NCBI GenBank assembly: GCA_900543275.1
Contig: UQQL01000018.1
Span: 1-27,971 of the forward strand
DNA length: 27,971 nt
Source of the DNA: an uncultured Collinsella sp.
Lineage (GTDB): Bacteria > Actinomycetota > Coriobacteriia > Coriobacteriales > Coriobacteriaceae
Direction: 5' to 3'
Shown here: in pieces, positions 21,054-27,971 of the stretch
How the letters are laid out: the number at the start of each line of letters is the position of its first letter
Numbering within the stretch: the first letter of the stretch is position 1
Translations under genes and position numbers: made by a program
The notes under the pieces: model-generated
Seen by the model: the letters and a program-made list of their open reading frames with translations, nothing else
What the model was told of the DNA's origin: nothing
The model's database searches: none

Positions 21054-22484
21054 ATGGCTTTCCGTAAAGACTTCCTGTGGGGCGGCGCAACGGCTGCCAA
21101 CCAGTGCGAGGGCGCTTACGACGTGGATGGCCGCGGCCTGGCCAACGTGGACGTGGCGCCGCACGGCCCTGAGCGCTATGCGGTGGTCTCCGGCCAGCGC
21201 AAGATGCTCGACTTCGAGGACGGCTATTACTACCCCGCGCAGACCGGCATCGATTTCTATCACCACTACAAGGAGGACATCGCCCTCTTTGCCGAGATGG
21301 GCTTTAAGACCTTCCGCATGAGCCTGGCCTGGACCCGCGTCTTCCCCAACGGCGACGAGACTGAGCCCAACGAGGCCGGCCTGGCCTTCTACGAGGACGT
21401 GTTCCGCGAGTGCCAGGCGCACGGCATCGAGCCGCTCGTGACCATCACGCACTTCGACTGCCCGATTCACCTCATCAAGGAGTACGGAGGCTGGCGCAAC
21501 CGCAAGCTCATCGACTTCTACAAGAACCTCGCGACCACGATCTTCACCCGCTACAAGGGCCTGGTAAAGTACTGGCTCACCTTTAACGAGATCAATATGA
21601 TCTTGCACCTGCCGTTTATGGGTGCCGGTCTGGTCTTTGAGGAGGGCGAGAACAAGGAGGCCGTCGAGTACCTGGCCGCCCACAACGAGCTCGTCGCCAG
21701 CGCTTGGGCAACCAAGATCGCCCACGAAATCGACCCCGAGGTCAAGATCGGCTGCATGCTCGCCGCAGGTAGCTACTACCCCTACAGCTGCCGTCCGGGC
21801 GATGTGCGCCAGGCGCAGATTGACAACCAGAGCAACTATTTCTTTGTCGACGTCCAGAGCCGCGGCTACTATCCGGCCTATGCCGTCAAGAAGCTCGAGC
21901 GTCTAGGCATCGATGTGGGTATGACGGACGAGGACCGCGAGATCCTGGCCGCCAACACCGTCGACTTCATCAGCTTTAGCTATTACAGCACCCGTTGCTC
22001 CGCCGGTGCCGATAACCCCGATGTCGAGCGCACCCAGGGCAACGCCTTCGCCGGCGCCAAGAATCCCTACCTGCAGGAGAGCCAGTGGGGCTGGGCCATC
22101 GATCCGCTGGGCTTCCGTATTACGCTCAACGACCTGTACGACCGTTATCAGAAGCCGCTGTTTGTGGTCGAGAACGGCCTGGGCGCCAAGGATGTTGTCG
22201 AGGAGGATGGCTCCATCAACGACGACTACCGTATCGACTACCTGCGCCAGCATATCGCCGCGATGCGCGATGCGGTGACCGAGGACGGCGTTGACCTGCT
22301 GGGCTACACCACCTGGGGCCCAATCGACCTGGTGTCTGCCGGCACGGGCGAGATGTCCAAGCGCTACGGCTTTATCTATGTCGACCGCGATGATGCGGGC
22401 AACGGCACCCTCAAGCGTTCCAAAAAGAAGAGCTTCGACTGGTACAAACACGTCATCGAGACGAACGGCGAGGACCTGGCCTAA
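21054..22484 (+). CDS. GH1 6-phospho-beta-glucosidase
   Basis: 476 aa, standard for GH1; ATG 21054 follows AAAGGA (21041-21046). Motifs: FLWGGATAANQCEGAY at the N-terminus, acid/base Glu in WLTFNEIN, nucleophile Glu in FVVENGLGA, and the aglycone/phosphate loop GEMSKRYGFIYVDRDD. The Ser-Lys-Arg-Tyr arrangement there marks enzymes that hydrolyse 6-phospho-beta-glucosides such as cellobiose 6-phosphate or salicin 6-phosphate after PTS uptake. No PTS gene or antiterminator is next to it, so a transport partner must be elsewhere. It acts in the cytoplasm and has its own terminator. Confidence 0.93.
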   Translation: MAFRKDFLWGGATAANQCEGAYDVDGRGLANVDVAPHGPERYAVVSGQRKMLDFEDGYYYPAQTGIDFYHHYKEDIALFAEMGFKTFRMSLAWTRVFPNGDETEPNEAGLAFYEDVFRECQAHGIEPLVTITHFDCPIHLIKEYGGWRNRKLIDFYKNLATTIFTRYKGLVKYWLTFNEINMILHLPFMGAGLVFEEGENKEAVEYLAAHNELVASAWATKIAHEIDPEVKIGCMLAAGSYYPYSCRPGDVRQAQIDNQSNYFFVDVQSRGYYPAYAVKKLERLGIDVGMTDEDREILAANTVDFISFSYYSTRCSAGADNPDVERTQGNAFAGAKNPYLQESQWGWAIDPLGFRITLNDLYDRYQKPLFVVENGLGAKDVVEEDGSINDDYRIDYLRQHIAAMRDAVTEDGVDLLGYTTWGPIDLVSAGTGEMSKRYGFIYVDRDDAGNGTLKRSKKKSFDWYKHVIETNGEDLA

Positions 22485-22512
22485 GGCTTCCCAACAACCA
22501 TAGCCTCCTAAC

Positions 22513-22555
22513 CAAAACGCCCGGCGAGCAGTTAATGCCCGCCAGGCGTTTTGTT
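22513..22555 (+). terminator. Terminator after the GH1 gene
   Basis: CAAAACGCC (22513-22521) pairs with GGCGTTTTG (22545-22553), with an inner GGCG/CGCC pairing. The TTTTG of the right arm serves as the U-run. Confidence 0.8.
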
Positions 22556-22568
22556 AAAAGAAGTGAAA

Positions 22569-22599
22569 GCACTCATTGGGGACGTACTTAAATGAGTGC
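22569..22599 (+). repeat. Hairpin repeat, copy C (conserved-loop family)
   Basis: Perfect 9-bp stem, GCACTCATT 22569-22577 with AATGAGTGC 22591-22599, loop GGGGACGTACTTA. The loop differs from copies A and B at one base while the stem differs more. Confidence 0.75.
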
Positions 22600-22608
22600 C
22601 CGCAGAAT

Positions 22609-22672
22609 GAGAGTGGATAATCTCCCGTTTTTAGCCTGTTTGTGGGCTCAAAGTGGGAGATTATCCACTCTC
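22609..22672. repeat. 18-bp perfect inverted repeat with 28-nt loop
   Basis: GAGAGTGGATAATCTCCC (22609-22626) and its exact complement at 22655-22672. The loop contains a smaller AGCC ... GGCT dyad, the same plan as the tandem hairpins near 20.7 kb. Confidence 0.85.
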
Positions 22673-22710
22673 GCCATTTGGGCGTCCAAAAATCCTCGCT
22701 CGTTTTGTCT

Positions 22711-22739
22711 TAGTCATTGGGGACGTTCTTAAACGACTA
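22711..22739 (+). repeat. Hairpin repeat, copy B (conserved-loop family)
   Basis: TAGTC (22711-22715) pairs with GACTA (22735-22739), and the stem extends inward with one mismatch. The loop is GGGGACGTTCTTA. Bases 22715-22738 exactly match the reverse complement of copy A, 18 kb away. Confidence 0.75.
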
Positions 22740-22825
22740 GTCGCTGGCGACGTCCCTCGCCGTCGGCGGATTTTGGGACATGTGGCCCGCTTTTTGGGCC
22801 CGCCTGTCGGTACACTAAAAGCACT

Positions 22826-24709
22826 ATGGGTACCCGCGAGCGACATATCGGCCACGCGACCGCCCGATCCGCGCCCGTGGCGGATCTTAGGGGCGGCAGG
22901 CTCTTCGCCATGCCGCGATTCCTTGTTGGCATATCGCATGGCGTGTACCGTCACCGCGTCTTTGCTATCGCCGGCGCCATCACCGTGCTGTTCCTCATGC
23001 TTTTGGCAGTCTTGCCGGCGCTGTTTGCCTCCGACCCCAAGCTTTCCAACGCCGTGCCCGCCTATAGCGAGGTGTCCGAAGAGGTCGTGGATGCGCTCGT
23101 CCACTCGAGCTCTCTCCCGCTGCTTGTCGCCGCAATTATATTTTCGATCTGGGGCGTATCGGTCTATCTGCGCTGTTTGGACTATGTGTTGCGCCGCCGC
23201 CTTGTTGCCGTCGCCACCATTTGCGCCCTCTGGATGATTGAGGTCATCCTCAAATACAAGTCGTTCACACCGGTTTACGCCACGATCCTGTGGTACCTGT
23301 ACTACGTGCCCATGACGCTCATTCCGCTGCTCTACCAGCTGTGCGGTTTGCGCCTCGCGGGTTTGGAACAGCATCGTATGGGGCGCCGGTACCGCACCGT
23401 TTTGTGGGTCATGGCTGTCCTGCTTATCGGTTTTGTGCTCACTAACGATGTCCATCAGCAGGTCTTCCACTTCGATCGATCGAGTGGAACCTGGAGCAAC
23501 GATTACACATATGGCTGGGGCTACGGTACCGTTCTGGTATGGACGGCCTTTAACTTCGTTGCCTTTTTTATCCTGGTGGGCCGGTCCTCGTCCTTTCGCA
23601 TCCAACGTTTCCCGGGCACGGCGGCGCTTGTTTTGTTGGGTGCTGCGTTCTTTGCCATCTCGTATGCTCTGCGCGTGCCCTGGGCATGGAGGCTTAATTT
23701 TTCACTTGTCTACTGCGTCCTGTGCGTGGTGGCGATGGAAATCTGCCTCGATTGCGGTGTCATCCCGTCGTACCACGATATCGCCGGTATTTTCGGCACC
23801 TTGCCGCTTGACCTCAAAGTTCTAACGCGTGACCTGCAGGAAGTCTATGTCACGCCGGTGTCAAAGCCAATGCCGGTAGGCGTGCGTGAGGAGTTGCGGG
23901 TCCAAGAGCACGGGCACGCTCACGCCTTTGCCGTGGCGTCCGATCCTGATGTAATGTATCGCGCCTTTCCGCTGCTGGGTGGATCGGCCCTGCTGGCCCA
24001 AGACGTGTCGGAGCTCAACGAACTCAATCGCGAACTGGCGCATCGTCGCATGGAGCTGCAACGCCAAAATGAGCTGCTTGCCGCCGACTACGACCTTAAG
24101 ACACATTTGGCAGACCAAGAGGCCGAGACCTTACTGGTCCAAGACGTGGACCAAGCGCTTGCCCGCGCGCTCGAAGGGATGTACGACCTGCTGAGCTTGC
24201 TGCCGCCGTTGACCGATGAGGCATCTTCGCACGAGCGTTACCGCATGCTGCAGCGCGCCAAGATGCTCGTCGCCTATTGCAAGCGCAAAGGGTCGCTCAC
24301 GTTGGCACAGCACGGGGAGAGCGGTTTTGATCGCGACCGCATTCAGCTCATTGCCAACGAGCTCGCAAGCGACCTGCGCACCATCGATGTCGATTGCGCC
24401 TCGATTATCGCCATACGACGCCCGATGCACGCCAGTACGGTAAGCGCCCTGTACGACTGCGTGTATGACTTTGCGTTTTTTGCCTACACCACCGACCATC
24501 CGGCGCTTATGTATCACTTGGGCGACCATGACCGGTGCAGTGTCGAGCTGCGCGCCACGCTTTTTTCCAACGATGATGAAGATCTTTCGCAGACGCCCGC
24601 TGCGCAAGAGCTCGAAAGCGCTCTGCAAGGGCGCAACGTGGCATACCGCCTTGAGGGCGAGCCCGGCCAGCTGCGCATGATCGTCTTGATGCCGAGGGCG
24701 GGTGAGTGA
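22826..24709 (+). CDS. 7TM histidine-kinase-like membrane sensor with degenerate kinase region
   Basis: 627 aa from ATG 22826; ATG 22910 (MPRFLVGIS) is a real alternative. A -10-like TACACT at 22811-22816 would start RNA almost at 22826, giving a leaderless message. Residues ~40-310 hold 7-8 membrane helices of the histidine kinase N-terminal 7TM type, with the signature TNDVHQQVFHF (206-216). A linker (~320-400) and a coiled coil (~400-450, NELNRELAHRRMELQRQNEL) follow, then ~170 residues resembling a DHp/ATPase region (RYRMLQRAKMLVAYCKRKG). I find no HD/HE phospho-acceptor motif, N box (NxxxH/K) or GxG lid, so ATP-dependent phosphorylation is unlikely. It overlaps or abuts the intact kinase gene and probably modulates it. 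Confidence 0.72.
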   Translation: MGTRERHIGHATARSAPVADLRGGRLFAMPRFLVGISHGVYRHRVFAIAGAITVLFLMLLAVLPALFASDPKLSNAVPAYSEVSEEVVDALVHSSSLPLLVAAIIFSIWGVSVYLRCLDYVLRRRLVAVATICALWMIEVILKYKSFTPVYATILWYLYYVPMTLIPLLYQLCGLRLAGLEQHRMGRRYRTVLWVMAVLLIGFVLTNDVHQQVFHFDRSSGTWSNDYTYGWGYGTVLVWTAFNFVAFFILVGRSSSFRIQRFPGTAALVLLGAAFFAISYALRVPWAWRLNFSLVYCVLCVVAMEICLDCGVIPSYHDIAGIFGTLPLDLKVLTRDLQEVYVTPVSKPMPVGVREELRVQEHGHAHAFAVASDPDVMYRAFPLLGGSALLAQDVSELNELNRELAHRRMELQRQNELLAADYDLKTHLADQEAETLLVQDVDQALARALEGMYDLLSLLPPLTDEASSHERYRMLQRAKMLVAYCKRKGSLTLAQHGESGFDRDRIQLIANELASDLRTIDVDCASIIAIRRPMHASTVSALYDCVYDFAFFAYTTDHPALMYHLGDHDRCSVELRATLFSNDDEDLSQTPAAQELESALQGRNVAYRLEGEPGQLRMIVLMPRAGE

Positions 24710-24711
24710 CG

Positions 24712-26205
24712 ATGCAGATTTCGTTCATCCTTCCCCAAATCGTTGCGCTCGATGTTGTCTTTGCCCTGGCTGCGTGTCTGCAGACGATCCACGTCCCGCT
24801 CATCGCATCGCGCCGCTCGTCCTATAACCGTAAGGTGATTTGCGCCTACGAGACGAGCCTTGTGCTTCACCTGATGATTTCGGCGCTCATCTTATTCGCG
24901 TCGTCTGGCTCATATCTGGTGGCGCCGCTTGACGTTTGCGCCAGGGCAATGGGCGGAGTGCTGTGGCTCAATGCCGCGATCTTTGTCTATGGCGTGGTCC
25001 TTATGGTGCGCTATCGTCGCCCTGTCATGCTGGCCGAGCTGCTGCTTGTTGGCGCCGTGACACCGCCGGTGGTTTTTGCCATGGGCTCGGTGTGGGCCGT
25101 TGTCCTTATCGCAGAGGGAGCGTTCTTCCTGTTCCGTTCCGTCGCGGCGCTCTTGATGGACGTCCGTAACCGCCAAGAGGATATCACCGCGTTCTCGACG
25201 ATTGAAACCATCAACGTGATTCCCGTGGGCATCCTGTATCTGGACTCGAGGGGCCGTCCACTGCTCATGAACCGCTGCATGCGCAAAAACCTGGTGGAGC
25301 TTCATATGCCCACCGACCTAGGCGATATGAGCGGTACATGGAACGACCTGCGCAAGCTCAGCATGCAAATGCCCGAAGGCGGTAAGAACCGCGTGCGGAT
25401 CAACCTGGACCGCTTTGGTGAGGCGCGTGCGGTGGTCGAGGTTTCTCCCGCCGAGATTCGCCTGTTTGTGTGCGATGACGTTATGGTCTCGGGCCGTTCG
25501 TTCGAGCGCATAATCGGTCTGGACGTGACAGAGTATGCGCATGCGCATGACCGCCTGGCGCAGGCCAACCACCTGCTTGAGCTTGCGGGCCAAGAGCTCC
25601 AGGCCCAGATCGAAGAAGTCAAAAAAGTTGCCGACAATGCGGCCTATCTGCGCATGCGCGTCCGCGTTCACGATGTGATCGGCCAGCGCCTGTCCATCCT
25701 CCATCGATATCTGGAAGAGGGACGCCTGGACGACGAGTCACTCGAGCAGATTGACCCGCTGCTGCGCTCGATTGCTGCCGACCTGCGTAGCGGTGGCGAC
25801 AGCGAGCCTGCGGAGCAACTGGGCGATATCGTTCATGCCTTTGGCCTGGTGAGCGTACAGATCGATGTAGATGGATCGCTTCCGGACGATGTACACGTTG
25901 CTGCCGCCTTTTTGCAGATTATCCGCGAGGCATCGACCAATGCCACCAAGCATGCGCAGGCCCACCAGGTCCAGGTGCGCCTGTGGCAGGAGGTATCGGA
26001 TGGTGGCGCCATTGCACACATGACGGTATCAAACGACGGTGCGCCCGCTCCCGTATCGTATCGCGAGGGAACGGGTATCCCTGGCATGAGGCATGTCGCG
26101 CAAAATCTGGGCGGCAGCCTGGAGGTCCATGCCGCTCCGCCCTTTACGCTTGCGGTATCCATCCCGCTAAACTCCGACGCAACGGTCCAAAGGAGAAGCT
26201 CATGA
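24712..26205 (+). CDS. Sensor histidine kinase (HisKA_3/NarL-type), membrane bound
   Basis: 497 aa from ATG 24712; GTG 24706, overlapping the previous stop, is possible. Residues 1-150 form five or six membrane helices. Residues ~160-280 look like a PAS-like sensor (INVIPVGILYLDSRGRPLLMN). A coiled coil leads to the phospho-acceptor motif RVHDVIGQRLSIL (318-330, H320-D321), the NarL/DesK-type HDxxGQ form. The ATPase domain has the N box EASTNATKHAQ (406-416, N410) and G box GTGIPGM (453-459). This kinase looks catalytically complete. It overlaps the response regulator by 4 bp (ATGA), a typical cognate pair. The stimulus is unknown. Confidence 0.9.
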   Translation: MQISFILPQIVALDVVFALAACLQTIHVPLIASRRSSYNRKVICAYETSLVLHLMISALILFASSGSYLVAPLDVCARAMGGVLWLNAAIFVYGVVLMVRYRRPVMLAELLLVGAVTPPVVFAMGSVWAVVLIAEGAFFLFRSVAALLMDVRNRQEDITAFSTIETINVIPVGILYLDSRGRPLLMNRCMRKNLVELHMPTDLGDMSGTWNDLRKLSMQMPEGGKNRVRINLDRFGEARAVVEVSPAEIRLFVCDDVMVSGRSFERIIGLDVTEYAHAHDRLAQANHLLELAGQELQAQIEEVKKVADNAAYLRMRVRVHDVIGQRLSILHRYLEEGRLDDESLEQIDPLLRSIAADLRSGGDSEPAEQLGDIVHAFGLVSVQIDVDGSLPDDVHVAAAFLQIIREASTNATKHAQAHQVQVRLWQEVSDGGAIAHMTVSNDGAPAPVSYREGTGIPGMRHVAQNLGGSLEVHAAPPFTLAVSIPLNSDATVQRRSS

Positions 26206-26822
26206 TTCGTATCCTTATCGTCGAAGACCAGGCCATTCTGCGCGAGAGCCTCGCACGCTCCGTTGGTGATCAGCCCGACATGACCGTTGTTGCCGCCATC
26301 GCCGATGCCTCAGATGCCTTGGACGTCGCGCTCAAGGAGCATCCGGACATGATTTTGATGGACGTGTGCACCGAGCACGATTCCAACGGCATCGTGGCGG
26401 CGGCGCGCATCAAAGAGCAGCTGCCCGAGTGCCGCATCGTTATCATGACGGGCATGCCCGAGATTACGTTTGTGGATCAGGCGCGCGAGGCGGGCGTCGA
26501 CAGCTTTGTGTACAAGAACGTCGGCATCGATGAACTGTTTGCCGTGATGCGCTCCACGCTGGCAGGTTACTGCACGTTTCCCAAGCCGCCCGAAAGCATC
26601 TTTTCGGGCACGGCGGCGCTCGACGACGTTGAGCTGTCGATTTTGCGCCTTGCCTGCGAAGGCAAGAGCCGTCGCGAGATTGCGGCCGAGTTGTTTATGA
26701 GCGAGGGCACCATCAAGCGCCGTATCTCGGAGATTCTCAACAAGACCGGCTACGACAACATCATGCGCCTGGCCGTGCACGCGGTGACTGAAGGCAGTAT
26801 CGTCCCCAATATGGAGCGCTAA
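26202..26822 (+). CDS. LuxR/NarL-type response regulator
   Basis: 206 aa; ATG 26202 overlaps the kinase stop (ATGA) and follows AAAGGAGA. The receiver domain (1-120) has acidic E8-D9, phospho-acceptor D54 in LMDV, T83 and K105. The LuxR-type helix-turn-helix is at about 138-200: LDDVELSILRLACEGKSRRE and then IAAELFMSEGTIKRRISEIL. Residues 57-63 (TEHDSNG) lengthen the loop after D54 slightly, as in some NarL-family members. It is phosphorylated by the upstream kinase and binds DNA; its targets cannot be read from this window. A 15-bp stem terminator follows. Confidence 0.93.
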   Translation: MIRILIVEDQAILRESLARSVGDQPDMTVVAAIADASDALDVALKEHPDMILMDVCTEHDSNGIVAAARIKEQLPECRIVIMTGMPEITFVDQAREAGVDSFVYKNVGIDELFAVMRSTLAGYCTFPKPPESIFSGTAALDDVELSILRLACEGKSRREIAAELFMSEGTIKRRISEILNKTGYDNIMRLAVHAVTEGSIVPNMER

Positions 26823-26847
26823 CGCTCGCTACCTATCGGCGTAAAGC

Positions 26848-26882
26848 GACGGGGCCGCAGGATCAACTCCTGCGGCCCCGTC
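26848..26882. terminator. Shared terminator-like hairpin between convergent genes
   Basis: Perfect 15-bp GC-rich stem, 26848-26862 with 26868-26882, loop TCAAC, located between the regulator (+) and the lipoprotein gene (-). No strong T-run on either side. Confidence 0.75.
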
Positions 26883-26931
26883 TGGCATGGCGCGGACGTG
26901 TCCGCCAATCCGCGGCTGTCGTGGTCTGCCG

Positions 26932-27777
26932 TTACGCGATGGTTGCGCTGTAGGAGGCGACGTCCTCGTAGGAATCGGTCAGGTAGGCGTCGATGCCGAT
27001 GGTCGTGTTGACCAGGTCGTCGAGGCTATCGAGCGCGCCGTTCGAGAACGTGAATTCCTCGGTGGCGTTGGTGCCGGGCATCAGGTGAGCCGAGAACCAG
27101 GGTTCCTTCATGGTGCCGTTGACGTTGGTCTTACCGCTGGGAGCGTAGAAGGTCAGGTCCTTGTCGCTCTTGTTGGTGATGTTGACGACAAAGCCGATGT
27201 CGCCCCAGTCGTCCTTGAACTTCTCGGTGATGGTGATGGTGCACAGATCGTCATCGGCGACGGTGACGGCGGGGGAGATTTCGACACTCTGGACGTCGTC
27301 GTCTTCGACGGCCTCATCGATCTCCTCTTCCTTTTCGGCGGCCTCGCGATCCTTCTTCACCGTGCCGGACAGATCCTTGTCGGACTTGGTGAAGATGAGT
27401 TTGTCATCGTCCATCTTGAGGACGAGTTTGCCGTCCTCGAGCTTCATGTCCTGCGACTCACCTTCGGCGGTGATGGTTGCGGTGGTGGCGTCCTTAGCCT
27501 CCCATTTCAGGTCGATAACCTCAAGGAACAGGTCGAGGTTGCCCGTGCCGTCCTCATCGAGGATCAGGATGGCGCGGAGGCCCCACTCCTCGAGCATATC
27601 CATGTACTCATCGGTCAGCTCTTCGCCCTCCAGGGTTCCTCCCGAGAGCTCCCAACTGCCGACGAAGTTGGCCTTGGGATCCTTGCCACCGCCGCCGCTG
27701 CAGCCCGTCAGGGCAAAGGCGAGCGCCAGGACGCATGTCAGAAATGCGAGTACGGGCTTTTTGAACGTTGTCTTCAT
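26932..27777 (-). CDS. Secreted lipoprotein of unknown function
   Basis: 281 aa. The start at 27777 is set by AAGGAGG on the minus strand (27783-27789 region) and by the signal peptide MKTTFKKPVLAFLTCVLALA, ending in the lipobox LTGC with lipidated C26. A glycine spacer follows, then a mature domain: residues ~35-130 resemble the small beta-rich lipoprotein modules (GSWELSGGTLEGEEL, DEDGTGNLDLF, GKLVLKMDDDKLIFTK). An acidic linker (~140-160) precedes a second beta-rich domain (TITITEKFKDDWGDIGFVVN, NKSDKDLTFYAPSG). It is predicted to be anchored to the outer face of the cytoplasmic membrane. No binding partner or enzyme motif is recognised. The longer ORF upstream of 27777 is unlikely to be coding. 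Confidence 0.85.
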   Translation of the reverse strand: MKTTFKKPVLAFLTCVLALAFALTGCSGGGGKDPKANFVGSWELSGGTLEGEELTDEYMDMLEEWGLRAILILDEDGTGNLDLFLEVIDLKWEAKDATTATITAEGESQDMKLEDGKLVLKMDDDKLIFTKSDKDLSGTVKKDREAAEKEEEIDEAVEDDDVQSVEISPAVTVADDDLCTITITEKFKDDWGDIGFVVNITNKSDKDLTFYAPSGKTNVNGTMKEPWFSAHLMPGTNATEEFTFSNGALDSLDDLVNTTIGIDAYLTDSYEDVASYSATIA

Positions 27778-27816
27778 GGTGTCCTCCTTCATCGAACGAA
27801 ACCCATAGAAGCAAAT

Positions 27817-27838
27817 GCGGGGGTGGCGGATCCCCCGC
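27817..27838 (-). terminator. Hairpin downstream of the truncated zinc-ribbon gene
   Basis: GCGGGGG (27817-27823) pairs with CCCCCGC (27832-27838) in the 80-bp gap between the zinc-ribbon gene's stop and the lipoprotein start. On the minus strand it is followed by ATTTGCTTC, a weak U-tract. Confidence 0.45.
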
Positions 27839-27857
27839 CAATTACCAGATAGAGGGG

Positions 27858-27957
27858 CTAGGGCCGGGGCGTTCCGCAGTTGCTGCAGAACTTGCCGCCG
27901 TTTTCGCTGCCGCAGTTGGGGCAGAACCACTTTGCCGGTGCCGGGGCGGGTGCGGGA
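27858..27957 (-). CDS. C-terminal zinc ribbon of a gene cut by the contig end
   Basis: On the minus strand the frame ends with TAG at 27860-27858, and the visible C-terminus is APAPAKWFCPNCGSENGGKF followed by CSNCGTPRP. Two CxxC pairs (CPNC and CSNC), spaced 9 residues, form a typical zinc ribbon after a Pro/Ala linker. The body of the protein is outside the window. Such a tail is common on SPFH-domain and other membrane-associated proteins, so the family is open. The 5' end is lost at the adapter. Confidence 0.72.
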
Positions 27958-27971
27958 CTGTCTCTTATACA
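27958..27971. other. Tn5/Nextera adapter (mosaic end) at the contig edge
   Basis: CTGTCTCTTATACA is the first 14 bases of the Tn5 mosaic end used in Nextera-type libraries. It is almost certainly untrimmed adapter and not genomic sequence. Confidence 0.93.

Noticed and set aside
27778..27930. 51-residue N-terminal extension of the lipoprotein
   Set aside because: The signal peptide and AAGGAGG place the start at 27777; the extension reads out of frame through the zinc-ribbon coding sequence.
1..27971. tRNA or rRNA genes
   Set aside because: I saw no cloverleaf-like sequence with GTTCRANNC and CCA-type ends, and no rRNA segments in the gaps between genes.

Overview
The window reads as one end of a draft contig from a high-GC, gut-associated Coriobacteriia member, most like Collinsella. 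This assignment is inference from the base composition, the gene families (MgtE-like plus NRAMP-related Mg2+ transporter pair, two-subunit transketolase, DUF4867, 7TM sensor kinases) and the many intergenic hairpin repeats; no rRNA marker is present. The right edge ends in the Tn5/Nextera mosaic-end sequence, so the last 14 bases are a library adapter and not genome.

Layout, left to right. (1) 1-3222: a cell-envelope/ion block, all on +. It holds the 3' part of a CNNM/CorC-type CBS membrane protein, a stand-alone protein related to the N domain of cyanophycin synthetase, a YtxH-like small protein and a PRC-barrel protein translationally coupled to it. (2) 3295-4701: a membrane-anchored NodB-fold protein whose metal-binding His residues have all been replaced. 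(3) 4816-8145: a structured leader, then an MgtE-N/CBS membrane protein with a non-standard pore region, immediately followed by an NRAMP-related transporter with the substitutions expected of Mg2+ rather than Mn2+/Fe2+ transport. (4) 8146-8690: a gene-free stretch with a MITE-like inverted-repeat element. (5) 8691-10907 (-): an OatA-like acyltransferase/SGNH protein. (6) 11095-13069: ribokinase plus nucleoside hydrolase, a nucleoside/ribose salvage pair. (7) 13273-19261: a LacI-family regulator and a sugar operon of fucose/arabinose-type isomerase, split transketolase (two genes) and glycerol-kinase-like FGGY kinase. The upstream regions carry shared operator-like sequences. (8) 19358-22484: luxS behind an attenuator-like region, a DUF4867 protein, a cluster of three strong hairpins, and a GH1 6-phospho-beta-glucosidase. 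(9) 22826-26822: a three-gene signalling operon with a degenerate 7TM histidine-kinase-like protein, an intact HisKA_3-type kinase and a LuxR-type response regulator. (10) 26932-27957 (-): a lipoprotein and the zinc-ribbon C-terminus of a truncated gene.

The most interesting items are the isomerase-transketolase-kinase operon (substrate unknown; it resembles the logic of the apiose/apulose pathway), the Mg2+ transporter pair with a switch-like leader, the solitary cyanophycin-synthetase-N-like protein with an HxxEH motif, the degenerate deacetylase, and several families of long-stem intergenic hairpins, one with a conserved loop and varied stems.
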